From assembly GCA_035308905.1 (NCBI GenBank), contig DATGFS010000022.1, positions 124,001 through 188,000 of the forward strand: 64,000 nt of DNA, read 5' to 3'. The position numbers were made by a program, and so were the translations under genes. Under the pieces are notes generated by a model. It made no database searches. It was not told the origin of the DNA and worked only from the letters and a program-made list of their open reading frames with translations. Shown piece after piece: positions 52,410 to 61,392 of the stretch. Origin of the DNA: a bacterium (GTDB lineage Bacteria; Sysuimicrobiota; Sysuimicrobiia; Sysuimicrobiales; Segetimicrobiaceae). Each line of letters opens with the position of its first letter. The first letter of the stretch is position 1.

Positions 52410-55400
52410 CTACGCTTTAGCCGGAAGCTGCTCAGGTTCGTCGCCAGCCAACTGAAAGTCCTCAAGTAACCACGCGTCTGCCGCAACGCGTTCGTAGGCC
52501 GCATCGAGCGCTGGCCGTAGGCATAGGAGAGCGGCAATGCGCAGAACGATGCCACGAAACTCGTCCAACTCCCGCAACGACAGTGCCGAATTGTTGCGTC
52601 GGTTGGCCTGCCGATAACCTAACCATTTCTTAAGTACGGGATAACCGCCCAATTCATATCGCCAGACCTCACGGGGAACATTCGCGAGATAGACGCTCTC
52701 ATTAAGGTACAGATCGCCAGTCGTGGTGCCCCATTCGGCGCGAAGGGGTTCCGAGTCAGTCGGCGGTCGCTCATCCCAGCGTCCCGTGGCTGCACCATAG
52801 TAGCTATACTCGACCAACAATTCCGCTTGCTTAACAACGCCGCCGCCGATCCGACGAACAACACCGAACGTCTTCGCTTCTTTACCGATAAGGGCCGTGA
52901 TAGCGGTCGCGGCCTCAGACAACGGATCGAGCAAGATCGCAAGGTGGTCTCCGAGGCTCACCACGTGGTCGAATTCAGCCTGGTTCTTGGAAATAGGGAT
53001 GCGCGGCCAGCCCTGCGACAGAGAGTCCTTGTTATCAGTTTCGTACTGAGGTGAGTGGGCGATAGCACAGCAATAGCGAAAGAGAGCCCGGCACAGTGTT
53101 TTCGCGTTCCAGCCTTTCAGATCACCCTTCAGCTTCCATCTTGCACGAAGAGCAGTCCACACGCTCTCAGCCATATTCGCAACCGGTCCGAGAGTTTGTG
53201 CATCCGGCTTGAACAGCTCGCCGACTTCCTCATTCGAGCGTATCTCAGCAGGGAAGCCCACGGAGCCCCAATCGTGCAGGTGCAGATCGAAGAGGCTTCG
53301 GAGGATCAGCGGGCGGCTTTCCGAAACACGCCGCGGCTGTGGCGCGGCGACGAGAAATTCATTACCGCCGAGACTGTCACCAAGTTCCGGGCGGGGCCGG
53401 TTCAACAATTTCGCTTCCGTTTCATAATAGATCCATCGCGCGTCGAATGGAAAAAGGACGTACGGAACGATCCTCTGCTTCTGGAAGCCTACAGTCTTTC
53501 GGAGGCGCTCCCGAGTTTGCTTGGGATCGTAGTCGGCCCGTTCCTCGCAGAGGGCGGGGTAGCGTTTTTGGAGTTCGTCGAAGCTCAGATCAGAAAAGTA
53601 GTCGAGCATCCGCTCGGCAAGCGCGCTGGGGTCCGCGTCGATGACACTACCATCGAGTCCGCGATTCGGATTGACGCCTTGAAACCACCTTGGGAAGAGG
53701 TCTTCGAGCGAGGGCCAGTCTTCGAAGCCCGCTTGTGACCGAGGAGCAAACTTCCAGCCTGTCGACTCCGACGGGGCGAATTCCACATAAGGGCGCGGTC
53801 CCTCTGGTTTCTTGGCCGCTGCCCCTTGTTGAGCGGCAGGCCAGAGTTCCATGTCGAGAGAGGCCAGCAGCGCTTCTCGCTTTTTTGCGGCACGCCCCCA
53901 AAAATCGCGGATGAAGACTCTTGCGCGTTCGGTATGCTCGTTGCTGCACTTCAACACTGTCGAGACGCATGTCCCGACCTTGATCCCTGGACCGACTTCG
54001 TCCGTGCTGAAAATCGTCTCGCACGAATCGCCCCATGGAGTGCGCTCACTGGCTCGACGGTTGCCGTGAAGGTTGTCAATCCAGATCGCATTAAAGTGAC
54101 TCAGGAGGGACTCGCGCATGATTGGATGCGACCGTCCAACCAGATAGGAGCTGTTTGAGATGAAACTCACAATCCCAAATTCCGCGTTCTCGCCAATTCG
54201 AATGTCGGCGAGGCGAAAGAAGCGAATGTAGAGATCGTCCAGCAAATGTTTGCGCACACCCCAGCGCGAATAGAGGAGAGTCTGGCCGATCTGTTTGCCT
54301 GCATTGTTTCTCGTAATCCCTTTGTAGTAATCGACCAAGTCGGCCTCCTCTTCTAACGGAACACCGGCAAAGCGATTATATGGTGGGTTCCCAAGAACCA
54401 CGATGATCTTTGCGTCGCGCTTCACGTGACTGGCGGCATCATGCTCGTCCTGGAGCTCCGGAAAATTCAGCTTCAATTGATCGGGGCCATGCCAGCCGGT
54501 TAGGGCATTCGTTAGGAACACCGCAGGGCGATGTGTTTCGTCAGGCGCGGAACCCAGCCGTGCGAGCAGAAGATACAGTTGCAACTGGGCGACGACGAAC
54601 GGCGCTGTCAGAATCTCGAAGCCGATGAAACGCCGGCAGACGGCATCCAAGAGCCGTGCCGGAATGGTCGCGCCCGCGCCGTCTCTTTCTAATTGTTCGG
54701 CTGTATAGCGCAATACCTCGACAAGATAGGCTCCCGTCCCGCACGCGGGATCAAGAACAACCACCCTGTCGTCTGCGAACCCGCGGGTGCAACCCAATTT
54801 CTCGCGAAGGATGCGATCAATTTTGCCGACTTGGTACCGAATTATTGATGTGGGCGTATACCACACGCCGAGTTCTTTGCGCAGGTCGGGGTCGAATGCC
54901 TCAAGGAACGGCTCGTAAAAGTATGTGATTGCTGTGGCGGCAGGCTGTTCCTCGTGCTTCAGCGTCGGGAGACGGAAACGTTTGAAGAAAAGCTCATGGT
55001 CCACGCGCGCCAATGTCTCTGTCGCGATGTCGAGGTGCTTCGCAAGACGAAGTTCCTTGATGCGCGAAGGATGCCGGAATTCGTGAAAGAGACTGCCTAG
55101 GAACGGAATCTTTAGGTAGTCGGCCAGGTCCTCCCATTTGAAAGGCGTGGTCCGCTTGCCCTGCGACCAAAGGGCCCAGCCGGCAAAGAGTCCGTAAAAT
55201 GCCGTCTGGATCAAGGAGGATCTGAAAAACTCCTCGCCTTCGGGGCCGACAAACGTCACACCGAGGGCCTTGCCGAAGTCGTCAAGTAGATCTCGGACAG
55301 CGGACGTGAATTTGTCCGGCAGGTCTGCCTTCGCTCGTCTCGCTTGACGCGCCATGATGCGGGCGAGCGACTGCGGCTCCGCGATGGGCGCGTAGCGCGT

Positions 55401-55955
55401 AACAGCTGTTTCAACCAGGTCAATAAGCGAATCGAGCGATGCTGGCTCAATGGGCTTCCCTTGACTTAATGCCGTCACTGACGACCAGAATTCAACCACT
55501 TGTTCCAGACGTCGACCGTCCGGTGGAACGGGACCGCTGCCCTTCCATTCCGGGGCGACAGTCACAAGACCAAACGAACGCAGATTACAGATTACAACGG
55601 CGCGTGTGGCCGCCAAGTATCGGCCAATCTGATTCTGGTTCTCGGTTGATACCGCTAGATGCTGAAGGTCGGTGTCCGGCAGTTTCACCTCACCGCTAAC
55701 GACAAGAAATTCTCCGCTGCCATCATAGAGCGCAACATCGGGGAGATTGACACCCCCGTCGATTTTCTGCTCACTGGTGTTAATCCGAACGTCGAACGGC
55801 AGGTTTTCAACCTCAAGAGCCGCGCCGAGCAGAGATTTAACGGCGGGATAGTACGTGGCCTCAGTCGTCGAACCAGCCGCAAAAAGGGCGCTGATGTCTC
55901 GTGCATAGGATTTGACTGCTTTCCCGAATTTCGCAATGGCTGCCGCGTCGGCCAT
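52410..55955 (-). CDS. Single-chain restriction-modification enzyme (type IIG/ISP-like)
   Basis: The 1181-residue protein combines all functions in one chain. An N-terminal PD-(D/E)xK nuclease has P72-D73, E89 and K91 (LPDVAL...SGEVK). An adenine-N6 methyltransferase has motif I D402-PACGTGAYL and motif IV N523-P-P-Y526. A long C-terminal target-recognition region completes it. The text resembles type ISP enzymes but lacks the SF2 helicase block, pointing to a type IIG-like enzyme. The start is ATG at 55955. No separate methylase or specificity gene is needed. Confidence 0.88.
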   Translation of the reverse strand: MADAAAIAKFGKAVKSYARDISALFAAGSTTEATYYPAVKSLLGAALEVENLPFDVRINTSEQKIDGGVNLPDVALYDGSGEFLVVSGEVKLPDTDLQHLAVSTENQNQIGRYLAATRAVVICNLRSFGLVTVAPEWKGSGPVPPDGRRLEQVVEFWSSVTALSQGKPIEPASLDSLIDLVETAVTRYAPIAEPQSLARIMARQARRAKADLPDKFTSAVRDLLDDFGKALGVTFVGPEGEEFFRSSLIQTAFYGLFAGWALWSQGKRTTPFKWEDLADYLKIPFLGSLFHEFRHPSRIKELRLAKHLDIATETLARVDHELFFKRFRLPTLKHEEQPAATAITYFYEPFLEAFDPDLRKELGVWYTPTSIIRYQVGKIDRILREKLGCTRGFADDRVVVLDPACGTGAYLVEVLRYTAEQLERDGAGATIPARLLDAVCRRFIGFEILTAPFVVAQLQLYLLLARLGSAPDETHRPAVFLTNALTGWHGPDQLKLNFPELQDEHDAASHVKRDAKIIVVLGNPPYNRFAGVPLEEEADLVDYYKGITRNNAGKQIGQTLLYSRWGVRKHLLDDLYIRFFRLADIRIGENAEFGIVSFISNSSYLVGRSHPIMRESLLSHFNAIWIDNLHGNRRASERTPWGDSCETIFSTDEVGPGIKVGTCVSTVLKCSNEHTERARVFIRDFWGRAAKKREALLASLDMELWPAAQQGAAAKKPEGPRPYVEFAPSESTGWKFAPRSQAGFEDWPSLEDLFPRWFQGVNPNRGLDGSVIDADPSALAERMLDYFSDLSFDELQKRYPALCEERADYDPKQTRERLRKTVGFQKQRIVPYVLFPFDARWIYYETEAKLLNRPRPELGDSLGGNEFLVAAPQPRRVSESRPLILRSLFDLHLHDWGSVGFPAEIRSNEEVGELFKPDAQTLGPVANMAESVWTALRARWKLKGDLKGWNAKTLCRALFRYCCAIAHSPQYETDNKDSLSQGWPRIPISKNQAEFDHVVSLGDHLAILLDPLSEAATAITALIGKEAKTFGVVRRIGGGVVKQAELLVEYSYYGAATGRWDERPPTDSEPLRAEWGTTTGDLYLNESVYLANVPREVWRYELGGYPVLKKWLGYRQANRRNNSALSLRELDEFRGIVLRIAALLCLRPALDAAYERVAADAWLLEDFQLAGDEPEQLPAKA

Positions 55956-56010
55956 TGATTACTGCTGTTGGCGATTCGGCGGGTGCGCTCCTTCGACAAT
56001 TATTGACGTG

Positions 56011-56033
56011 AGGTAGAAATTAGAAGTCTACCT
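56011..56033. promoter_or_regulatory. Inverted repeat between the R-M and DUF3800 genes
   Basis: AGGTAGA (56011-56017) and TCTACCT (56027-56033) form a perfect 7-bp inverted repeat with nine-base spacer in the divergent intergenic region. It could be an operator controlling the restriction gene, or a hairpin. The nearby TTGACG at 56004 may be a -35 element. Confidence 0.4.
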
Positions 56034-56240
56034 GAGAGCTTGTCGGGCAGGACGAAGAACTCTTTCGATGAAGCCGGTGCGTCTGGATGTTACGGGTACG
56101 CCTTTCGCGGAGATCGGCCTACGATGCGCACAGCAACGAGTGCAGCCTCGCACCACCAACCCGTGAAAGTCTACAATGATCGGGGCGGCTCCAGGGCCGG
56201 TCCCGCAGGGCCTTTGGCGCTAATTCAGGAGTTGGTATCC

Positions 56241-57023
56241 GTGGCGTTGCACACTTACGCGGATGAGAGCGGCACGCATGACGAGACCGGACTACAACCC
56301 GGTGCCGAAGTGGCTGTCGTTGCCGGATACGTTGCCGAACAAGAACGCTGGGGCGAGTTAAGTCGCCTGTGGCGCAAGGCGCTCGATGATGAAGGACTCA
56401 AGGCGTTTCATGCATCGAACCTACTTGGGCCGCGTGGGTTGTCTCTTAGCTCCGACTGGACGCAGAAGCGCATTGACGCCTTTGTCTTCAGGCTCATTGA
56501 AATCACACGAGAGACTGCACTGTTTGGCGCTGCCGGCCTGCTTCAAGTTCAGCACTACAACGAAATTGTCCCCGCGCGGCTTCGGGCAGATATCCAACAT
56601 CCGTACTATTTCTCCTTTCAGGTATTCCTTGCGAAAGCGTTGCAGGTACTGAACGAGGATGTTAAACCGCCGATGCCGCCCGGCCAGAACGCTCTTTTCG
56701 TTTTCGAGCAACAGGATGAATTTCAAGACATTGCGTTCGCGCTTTACAATCAGTTTCGGCGGGAGCGCGATCCGCACCAACGTCTCGGAGCCGTTATGTT
56801 TGCGGCGAAAGACCAGTATCTCCAACTTCACGCTGCCGATTTACTTGCTTACCGGCTGCGGAAGATGCTCGTCCGAAAGGTAGCGGGGAAGACTGTCATA
56901 AGCGCAGGAAGTTGGGACGATGCTCTCCGGGCGGACAGGAATATCCTAACATCATATTTTGCCGAGCCAGAATTACGCCGGATGGTCGAATACGAAATGA
57001 CCCGGCGAGGTTATTGTACGTGA
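56241..57023 (+). CDS. DUF3800 protein
   Basis: The 260-residue protein with DUF3800 start HTYADESGTHDETG (the D-E-S-G motif, RNase H-like fold) and late acidic residues in LHAADLLAYRLRKML. The domain is predicted nuclease-like and frequent in defence and mobile regions; its substrate is unknown. The GTG at 56241 is preferred because GGAG lies nine bases upstream and the domain begins at once; the frame is open back to 56040 without recognisable sequence. Confidence 0.82.
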   Translation: MALHTYADESGTHDETGLQPGAEVAVVAGYVAEQERWGELSRLWRKALDDEGLKAFHASNLLGPRGLSLSSDWTQKRIDAFVFRLIEITRETALFGAAGLLQVQHYNEIVPARLRADIQHPYYFSFQVFLAKALQVLNEDVKPPMPPGQNALFVFEQQDEFQDIAFALYNQFRRERDPHQRLGAVMFAAKDQYLQLHAADLLAYRLRKMLVRKVAGKTVISAGSWDDALRADRNILTSYFAEPELRRMVEYEMTRRGYCT

Positions 57024-57148
57024 CAAATACGCTCCCTAACCCGATCCTCGAAAGCCGTTCGAGCGCTCAAGCCGATCGGTGGCGGCCAAAGCATCATCCG
57101 GGTGAGGCAGTGCGATTGCTGTATCCACAAGCGTGACAAGCAGCTCTC

Positions 57149-57388
57149 ATGATCGTGCTGGCGGTTGTGCTGGGGATTATCGCACCGGTCGTCGTCTGCT
57201 ATACGCCGGCGCCTCAGTGGGTTGGTCGGTGCTTAGGTTCGTTCCTGGCTTGGGGAGGACACAACCCTGAGTGGTATGCGATCGTCGTGGCGGTCGTTGC
57301 CGGGATTGTGGTGGTGCCGGCAGTGCACTTTATCCATCGGTGGACCGTCGCCGCGGCTGTGCGCTTGTGGATCTTCATCGGAAGGTGA
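57149..57388 (+). CDS. Small membrane protein
   Basis: The 79-residue protein has two hydrophobic segments (IVLAVVLGIIAPVVVCY and YAIVVAVVAGIVVVPAVHF) separated by a WGGHNPEW loop. No strong ribosome site is seen, so its status is uncertain. The following gap 57389-57977 shows no gene I can support. Confidence 0.4.
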   Translation: MIVLAVVLGIIAPVVVCYTPAPQWVGRCLGSFLAWGGHNPEWYAIVVAVVAGIVVVPAVHFIHRWTVAAAVRLWIFIGR

Positions 57389-57977
57389 TCTCTGATCTTG
57401 ATAAGGAGACAGCAGCGCAAACCACAAGTCGGGACGCACATGCCACGGCGGTCCTTGGAAGGGCGCGACGTTCATTGGAGCTCGAAATCATAAGGTCAAA
57501 TAGCTCCGCGGGCGTCCCAACCACCTAAGGCATAACGTTGCCAAGACCCATTTAAGGCACAACACGTTCGTCCGGCGTCATCGCCGCCCGGTAGCGTTCA
57601 ACAGACTCGTCCGCTGGCGCCAGTTCGACCGGCGGACAGGGCGTTCAGTTCTGGGCGCACTACAGTGAGCGGCATCCGCACTCTCAGGGCCGAAGGCGCC
57701 ACGGCCGGCCAGCGAATTGCGAGGCGCGAGATCGTTCCTCATCTCAACGGCAATAGCATGTACCGTTTTGGACGGCCTGGGTCGGCATCCGTTACCGTCC
57801 AATCTCGCTCGTACGAGAGTCCAAGATTTGAAGGAACATACTTCGGGGAGGCTTCAAATCCTGACTGAGCCCGTCTCAGCTTTGGAATATGCGCGGGCGA
57901 CAAGAAGATGGCCGTTCGGCCCGCTTATTGTCTATTGGATTTGCAGCCGACCAATTAGAACGGTTGAGCTATCCTTG

Positions 57978-58112
57978 CTAGTGTGCGCCAGCGTTGTCAT
58001 CCCCCATAGAGTGGAGCGAGGTACCATTTCCCAGCATCGAAACCGTGTGCCCGGTGAGCGAGAAGATCGCAATCACTAGAACCGTAGAGACGAGGGCCAG
58101 AAATCGTGTCAC
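57978..58112 (-). CDS. Possible small exported peptide
   Basis: A 44-residue reading from GTG at 58112, RFLALVSTVLVIAIFSLTG, then a short polar tail rich in G, S, H and D. It looks like a signal peptide with a tiny mature part. A GGGGG ribosome-site-like run lies 9-10 bases upstream. Weak evidence otherwise. Confidence 0.25.
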   Translation of the reverse strand: MTRFLALVSTVLVIAIFSLTGHTVSMLGNGTSLHSMGDDNAGAH

Positions 58113-58132
58113 TGCAGCACCCCCAATGGAAG

Positions 58133-58162
58133 TTGAGTGACCGAACGGCCAGTTTTTATAAC
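58133..58162 (+). promoter_or_regulatory. Sigma-70-type promoter of the 122-residue gene
   Basis: TTGAGT at 58133-58138 and TATAAC at 58157-58162 with an 18-base spacer. Transcription would start near 58169, about 29 bases before the GTG start. Confidence 0.6.
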
Positions 58163-58197
58163 AGTCAAGTGATCCTTTACTGACTGGAGAGTGTCCC

Positions 58198-58566
58198 GTG
58201 AGCGACCGTTTGGTCGCCGAACTGATGCTAGGCCCGGACGAGCAAGCCATAGTCGAACGTGTCTTCGGGGCAGGTAGATCTCATCCGTGGACTGACAATC
58301 TCGTTGACGAGATGATGGATTGGATTGGCCGTGTCGCGTTAAGCTACTTGGCGGCTAAGCGTGATCCAGCTGCAATCATTTGTCGCATTCCTGAGTTCAG
58401 AGCGTTCTTGGACAGGATTGTGCTGGAGCGCTTCGAAAGCGCTAGGGCAGCGGCTGAAGAGGTTCACGAATTCCCCCCATATCGCGCGGCCGATCACTGG
58501 CCCCGTACCGAGTTGCCAGTTGTGAAGGCGGTTATCGCTTGGGCTTTTGACGATTTTCCAGCTTAG
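58198..58566 (+). CDS. Hypothetical protein of 122 residues
   Basis: Mostly helical acidic protein (LVDEMMDWIGRVALSYLAAKRDP, AFLDRIVLERFESARAAAEEVHEFPP, ELPVVKAVIAWAFDDFP). No family recognised. The GTG start has GGAG nearby and a good promoter upstream, so it is probably expressed. It is the last gene of the accessory island. Confidence 0.7.
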   Translation: MSDRLVAELMLGPDEQAIVERVFGAGRSHPWTDNLVDEMMDWIGRVALSYLAAKRDPAAIICRIPEFRAFLDRIVLERFESARAAAEEVHEFPPYRAADHWPRTELPVVKAVIAWAFDDFPA

Positions 58567-58748
58567 TAGTCTGAGTAGCATCCTTCTGTTGACGAACGGG
58601 TCCAACGGAACGTAGACGCCCGTGTGTCCTTCATCCGCCTCCATGGGATCCGCCATTTCCACACGATAGGCGTGAGAGCACCGAAGGGAAGGCCTCGCGC
58701 GGGATCGAACGAAACGGTCCGGACCTCTCTTAAAGGGAGGATGACGGA

Positions 58749-59210
58749 CTGGACATCCTCCGGAACATCTCGCCGGACACACTCGCATATGTCCTTCTCG
58801 CGGCCGCGTGCGCGGCCGCCATTCTGCTTATCGTCCTGCTCGCCCGAGGACGGGCGAAGCAACCGGCCGAGGTGCTCTCGCCGGACGAGGTGATCCAGCA
58901 GCAGTTCGCCGCGGTGGCGCGCCGGCTGGAGGCGCTCGAGCGGGGCGCCGCCCAGGTGACCGCGGCGCTGCCGTCCACGGTTCAGAGCGTCAGCATCGTG
59001 CGGTTCAACCCGTTCCCGGAGATGGGCGGCAACATGAGCTTCAGCATGGCGCTCCTCGACGCGCGGGCGAACGGCGTCGTGATCAGCGTGCTGAACGACC
59101 GCCAGGGATCGCGCATCTACGGCAAGCCGGTGGAGGGCGGGATCTCGCCCCAGAAGCTCTCGGACGAGGAGCAGAAGGCGATCGGCCTTGCGCGCGGACG
59201 CAAGGCTTGA
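58749..59210 (+). CDS. DUF4446 membrane protein
   Basis: DUF4446 protein of about 153 residues. It has an N-terminal membrane helix (TLAYVLLAAACAAAILLIVLLARG) and the family core VRFNPFPEMGGNMSFSMALLDARANGVVISVLNDR...YGKPVEGG...LSDEEQKAI. The usual start codons are missing upstream of the helix. GGGAGG at 58735-58740 is followed eight bases later by CTG at 58749, in frame, after a TAA at 58731. A CTG start is inferred. The next normal start (GTG at 58872) would lose the helix. The ATG at 58741 is in a different frame. Confidence 0.8.
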   Translation: MDILRNISPDTLAYVLLAAACAAAILLIVLLARGRAKQPAEVLSPDEVIQQQFAAVARRLEALERGAAQVTAALPSTVQSVSIVRFNPFPEMGGNMSFSMALLDARANGVVISVLNDRQGSRIYGKPVEGGISPQKLSDEEQKAIGLARGRKA

Positions 59211-59226
59211 GCGGATCCGGACGCCG

Positions 59227-59877
59227 ATGCGGTTTCGCGACCGGCGGGACGCCGGGGAACACCTCGCGCGGGAACTGGGGGCGCTCGCCCTCGGTCCCGC
59301 AGCGGTGCTCGCGATTCCGCGGGGCGGCGTGCTGGTCGCCGAGGCGCTCGTGCGCGCGCACGACTGGCCGCTCGACGTGGCGATCCCCCGCAAGCTGCGC
59401 GCGCCGCAGAACCCCGAATTGGCGTTCGGCGCGGTGACCGGGGACGGCACCGTGTACGTGGACGCCGCGCTCGCCCGCGCGCTGAGGATCACCGACGCGT
59501 ACCTGCGCGATGAAATCGACACACAGATCGGCGAGATCGAGCGGCGCCGCATCGCCTACGGCGGGGCGCGGCCCGACCCGGACGTCCGCGGCCGGACCGC
59601 GATCGTGGTCGACGACGGGGTGGCGACCGGCGCCACCGTGATCGTGACCGTGCGGATGCTGCGCCACGCGCTCGCCCGCGAGGTGATCGTCGCGATCCCG
59701 GTCGGGGCGCCGGACGCGATCCGGCGGATCGAGCGCGAGGCGGATCGGGTGGTATGCGCGCTGCGGCCGCCGTCGTTTGCCGCGGTGGGCGAGTTTTACG
59801 AGGACTTCCGCCAGACGACCGACGAGGAAGTGGTGGACGCACTCCAGCGGGCCTGGGCCCGGACGCAGGTGTCGTGA
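59227..59877 (+). CDS. Phosphoribosyltransferase-family protein
   Basis: The 216-residue protein has the PRTase fold, with the PRPP loop TAIVVDDGVATGATV (about residue 116) and the early VLAIPRGGVLVAE. It resembles the stand-alone PRTase-like proteins that recycle unknown substrates. ATG at 59227 is preferred; an in-frame TTG at 59188 overlaps the preceding gene. Its stop overlaps the gcvT start (TGATG). Confidence 0.82.
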   Translation: MRFRDRRDAGEHLARELGALALGPAAVLAIPRGGVLVAEALVRAHDWPLDVAIPRKLRAPQNPELAFGAVTGDGTVYVDAALARALRITDAYLRDEIDTQIGEIERRRIAYGGARPDPDVRGRTAIVVDDGVATGATVIVTVRMLRHALAREVIVAIPVGAPDAIRRIEREADRVVCALRPPSFAAVGEFYEDFRQTTDEEVVDALQRAWARTQVS

Positions 59878-60995
59878 TGGCAGACGAAACGCTCAAACGC
59901 ACGCCGCTGCACGCGGTGCACGTCGCCGCCGGCGCCCGCATGGTGCCGTTCGGCGGCTGGGACATGCCGGTCCAGTACGCCGGGATCATCGAGGAGCACC
60001 GGGCGGTCAGGACGCGCGCGGGGCTTTTCGACGTTTCGCATATGGGAGAGGTGAACCTCTCCGGCCCGGGTGCCGTCGCCTTCGTCCAGCGCCTCGTCAC
60101 AAACGATCTCGCCCGCACCGCGGTGGGCCAGGCGATGTACACGCCGATGTGCACGCCGGAGGGCGGCATCATCGACGACCTGCTGGTCTATCACCTGGGC
60201 GGCGGGCGGTACATGGCGGTCGTCAACGCCGCGAACACGGACGGCGACCTGGCGTGGATGCGCTCGCACCTGCCCGGGAGCGGCGTGACGCTCGCTGACG
60301 TCTCCGCCGAGACGGCGCTGCTCGCGCTGCAGGGGCCGCGGGCCCCGGCGATCCTGGCGCGGCTCACCCGCGAGCCGGTCGATCTGATCAAGTACTATTG
60401 GTTCCGGGAAGGCGTCGAGGTCGCGGGACGGCGCGCGATCGTCTCGCGCACCGGCTACACCGGGGAGGACGGGTTCGAACTGTACGTCGCCGCTAACGAC
60501 GCGGTGCACCTATGGCAAGCGATCCTCGAGGCCGGCAGGCTGGACGGGATCATGCCGGCCGGGCTGGGCGCACGGGACACGCTCCGGCTCGAGGCCGGGC
60601 TCCTGCTCCACGGCAACGACATGGACACGACTACGACGCCGATGGAAGTGGGGCTCGCCTGGACCGTCAAGCTGCAGAAAGGCGAGTTCACCGGCGCGGA
60701 CGTGCTGCGGCGGCAGAAAGCCGAAGGCACCGCGCGCCGCCTGTGCGGCTTCGTCCTCGAGGACCGCGCCATCGCGCGCCACGGGTTTCCGGTCGCGATC
60801 GACGGCAAGCCCGCGGGGGTCGTGACCAGCGGGAGCTTTGGCCCCACCGTGGAGAAGAACATCGGCCTCGCGTTCGTGCCGCCGTCGCACGCGGCGCCGG
60901 GCAGCCGGATCGCCGTCGAGATTCGCGGCCGCGCGGTGCCGGCCGCCATCGTCAAGACACCGTTTTACACGCGCCCGAAGAGCGGCGCGGCATAA
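59877..60995 (+). CDS. gcvT: Aminomethyltransferase (glycine cleavage T protein)
   Basis: Transfers the methylene group from aminomethyl-lipoyl-GcvH to tetrahydrofolate, releasing ammonia. The 372-residue protein has TPLHAVHVAAGARMVPFGGWDMPVQYAGI at the start, the folate-binding SRTGYTGEDGFELYV, and GLGARDTLRLEAGLLLHGNDMD near the middle, ending with the C-terminal barrel (GVVTSGSFGPTVEKNIGLAFV). The ATG at 59877 overlaps the previous stop. It is the first gene of the glycine cleavage operon. Confidence 0.97.
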   Translation: MADETLKRTPLHAVHVAAGARMVPFGGWDMPVQYAGIIEEHRAVRTRAGLFDVSHMGEVNLSGPGAVAFVQRLVTNDLARTAVGQAMYTPMCTPEGGIIDDLLVYHLGGGRYMAVVNAANTDGDLAWMRSHLPGSGVTLADVSAETALLALQGPRAPAILARLTREPVDLIKYYWFREGVEVAGRRAIVSRTGYTGEDGFELYVAANDAVHLWQAILEAGRLDGIMPAGLGARDTLRLEAGLLLHGNDMDTTTTPMEVGLAWTVKLQKGEFTGADVLRRQKAEGTARRLCGFVLEDRAIARHGFPVAIDGKPAGVVTSGSFGPTVEKNIGLAFVPPSHAAPGSRIAVEIRGRAVPAAIVKTPFYTRPKSGAA

Positions 60996-61005
60996 GGGGG
61001 CGCGC

Positions 61006-61392
61006 ATGTACCCGAAGGACCTGCGCTATTCAAAGGAACACGAGTGGGCCAAAGTGGAGGGCAAGGGCGTCCGGGTCGGCATCACTAAGTTCGCCGCCGA
61101 CAAGCTTTCGGACGTCGTCTACGTCGAGCTGCCCCAGGTGGGCGCCTCGGTGTCCTTCATGCAGACGTTCGGCGTCGTCGAGTCGGTCAAGGCCGTGAGC
61201 GATCTGTACGCGCCGGTCTCCGGGAAGGTCGTCGAGATCAACCAGGGCCTCGCCGAGAAGCCCGAGCTGATCAACACCGATCCGTACGGCCAGGCGTGGA
61301 TGATCGTCGTCGAGCCGAAAGACCCCAAGGAGCTGGACCAGTTGATGGATGCCGCCGCTTACGCCGCAATGGTGGGTGAGGCCACGTCGTGA
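61006..61392 (+). CDS. gcvH: Glycine cleavage H protein
   Basis: Lipoyl carrier protein of 128 residues. K62 in [16 protein letters not shown] is the lipoylated lysine. The family start [18 protein letters not shown] and the C-terminal [17 protein letters not shown] are typical. GGGGGCGC precedes the ATG. It lies ten bases after gcvT and overlaps gcvPA by four bases (GTGA). Confidence 0.97.
   Translation: MYPKDLRYSKEHEWAKVEGKGVRVGITKFAADKLSDVVYVELPQVGASVSFMQTFGVVESVKAVSDLYAPVSGKVVEINQGLAEKPELINTDPYGQAWMIVVEPKDPKELDQLMDAAAYAAMVGEATS

Noticed and set aside
57389-57977. Possible genes in the largest empty gap of island 2
   Set aside because: Only short frames without ribosome sites, domains or hydrophobic patterns were found.
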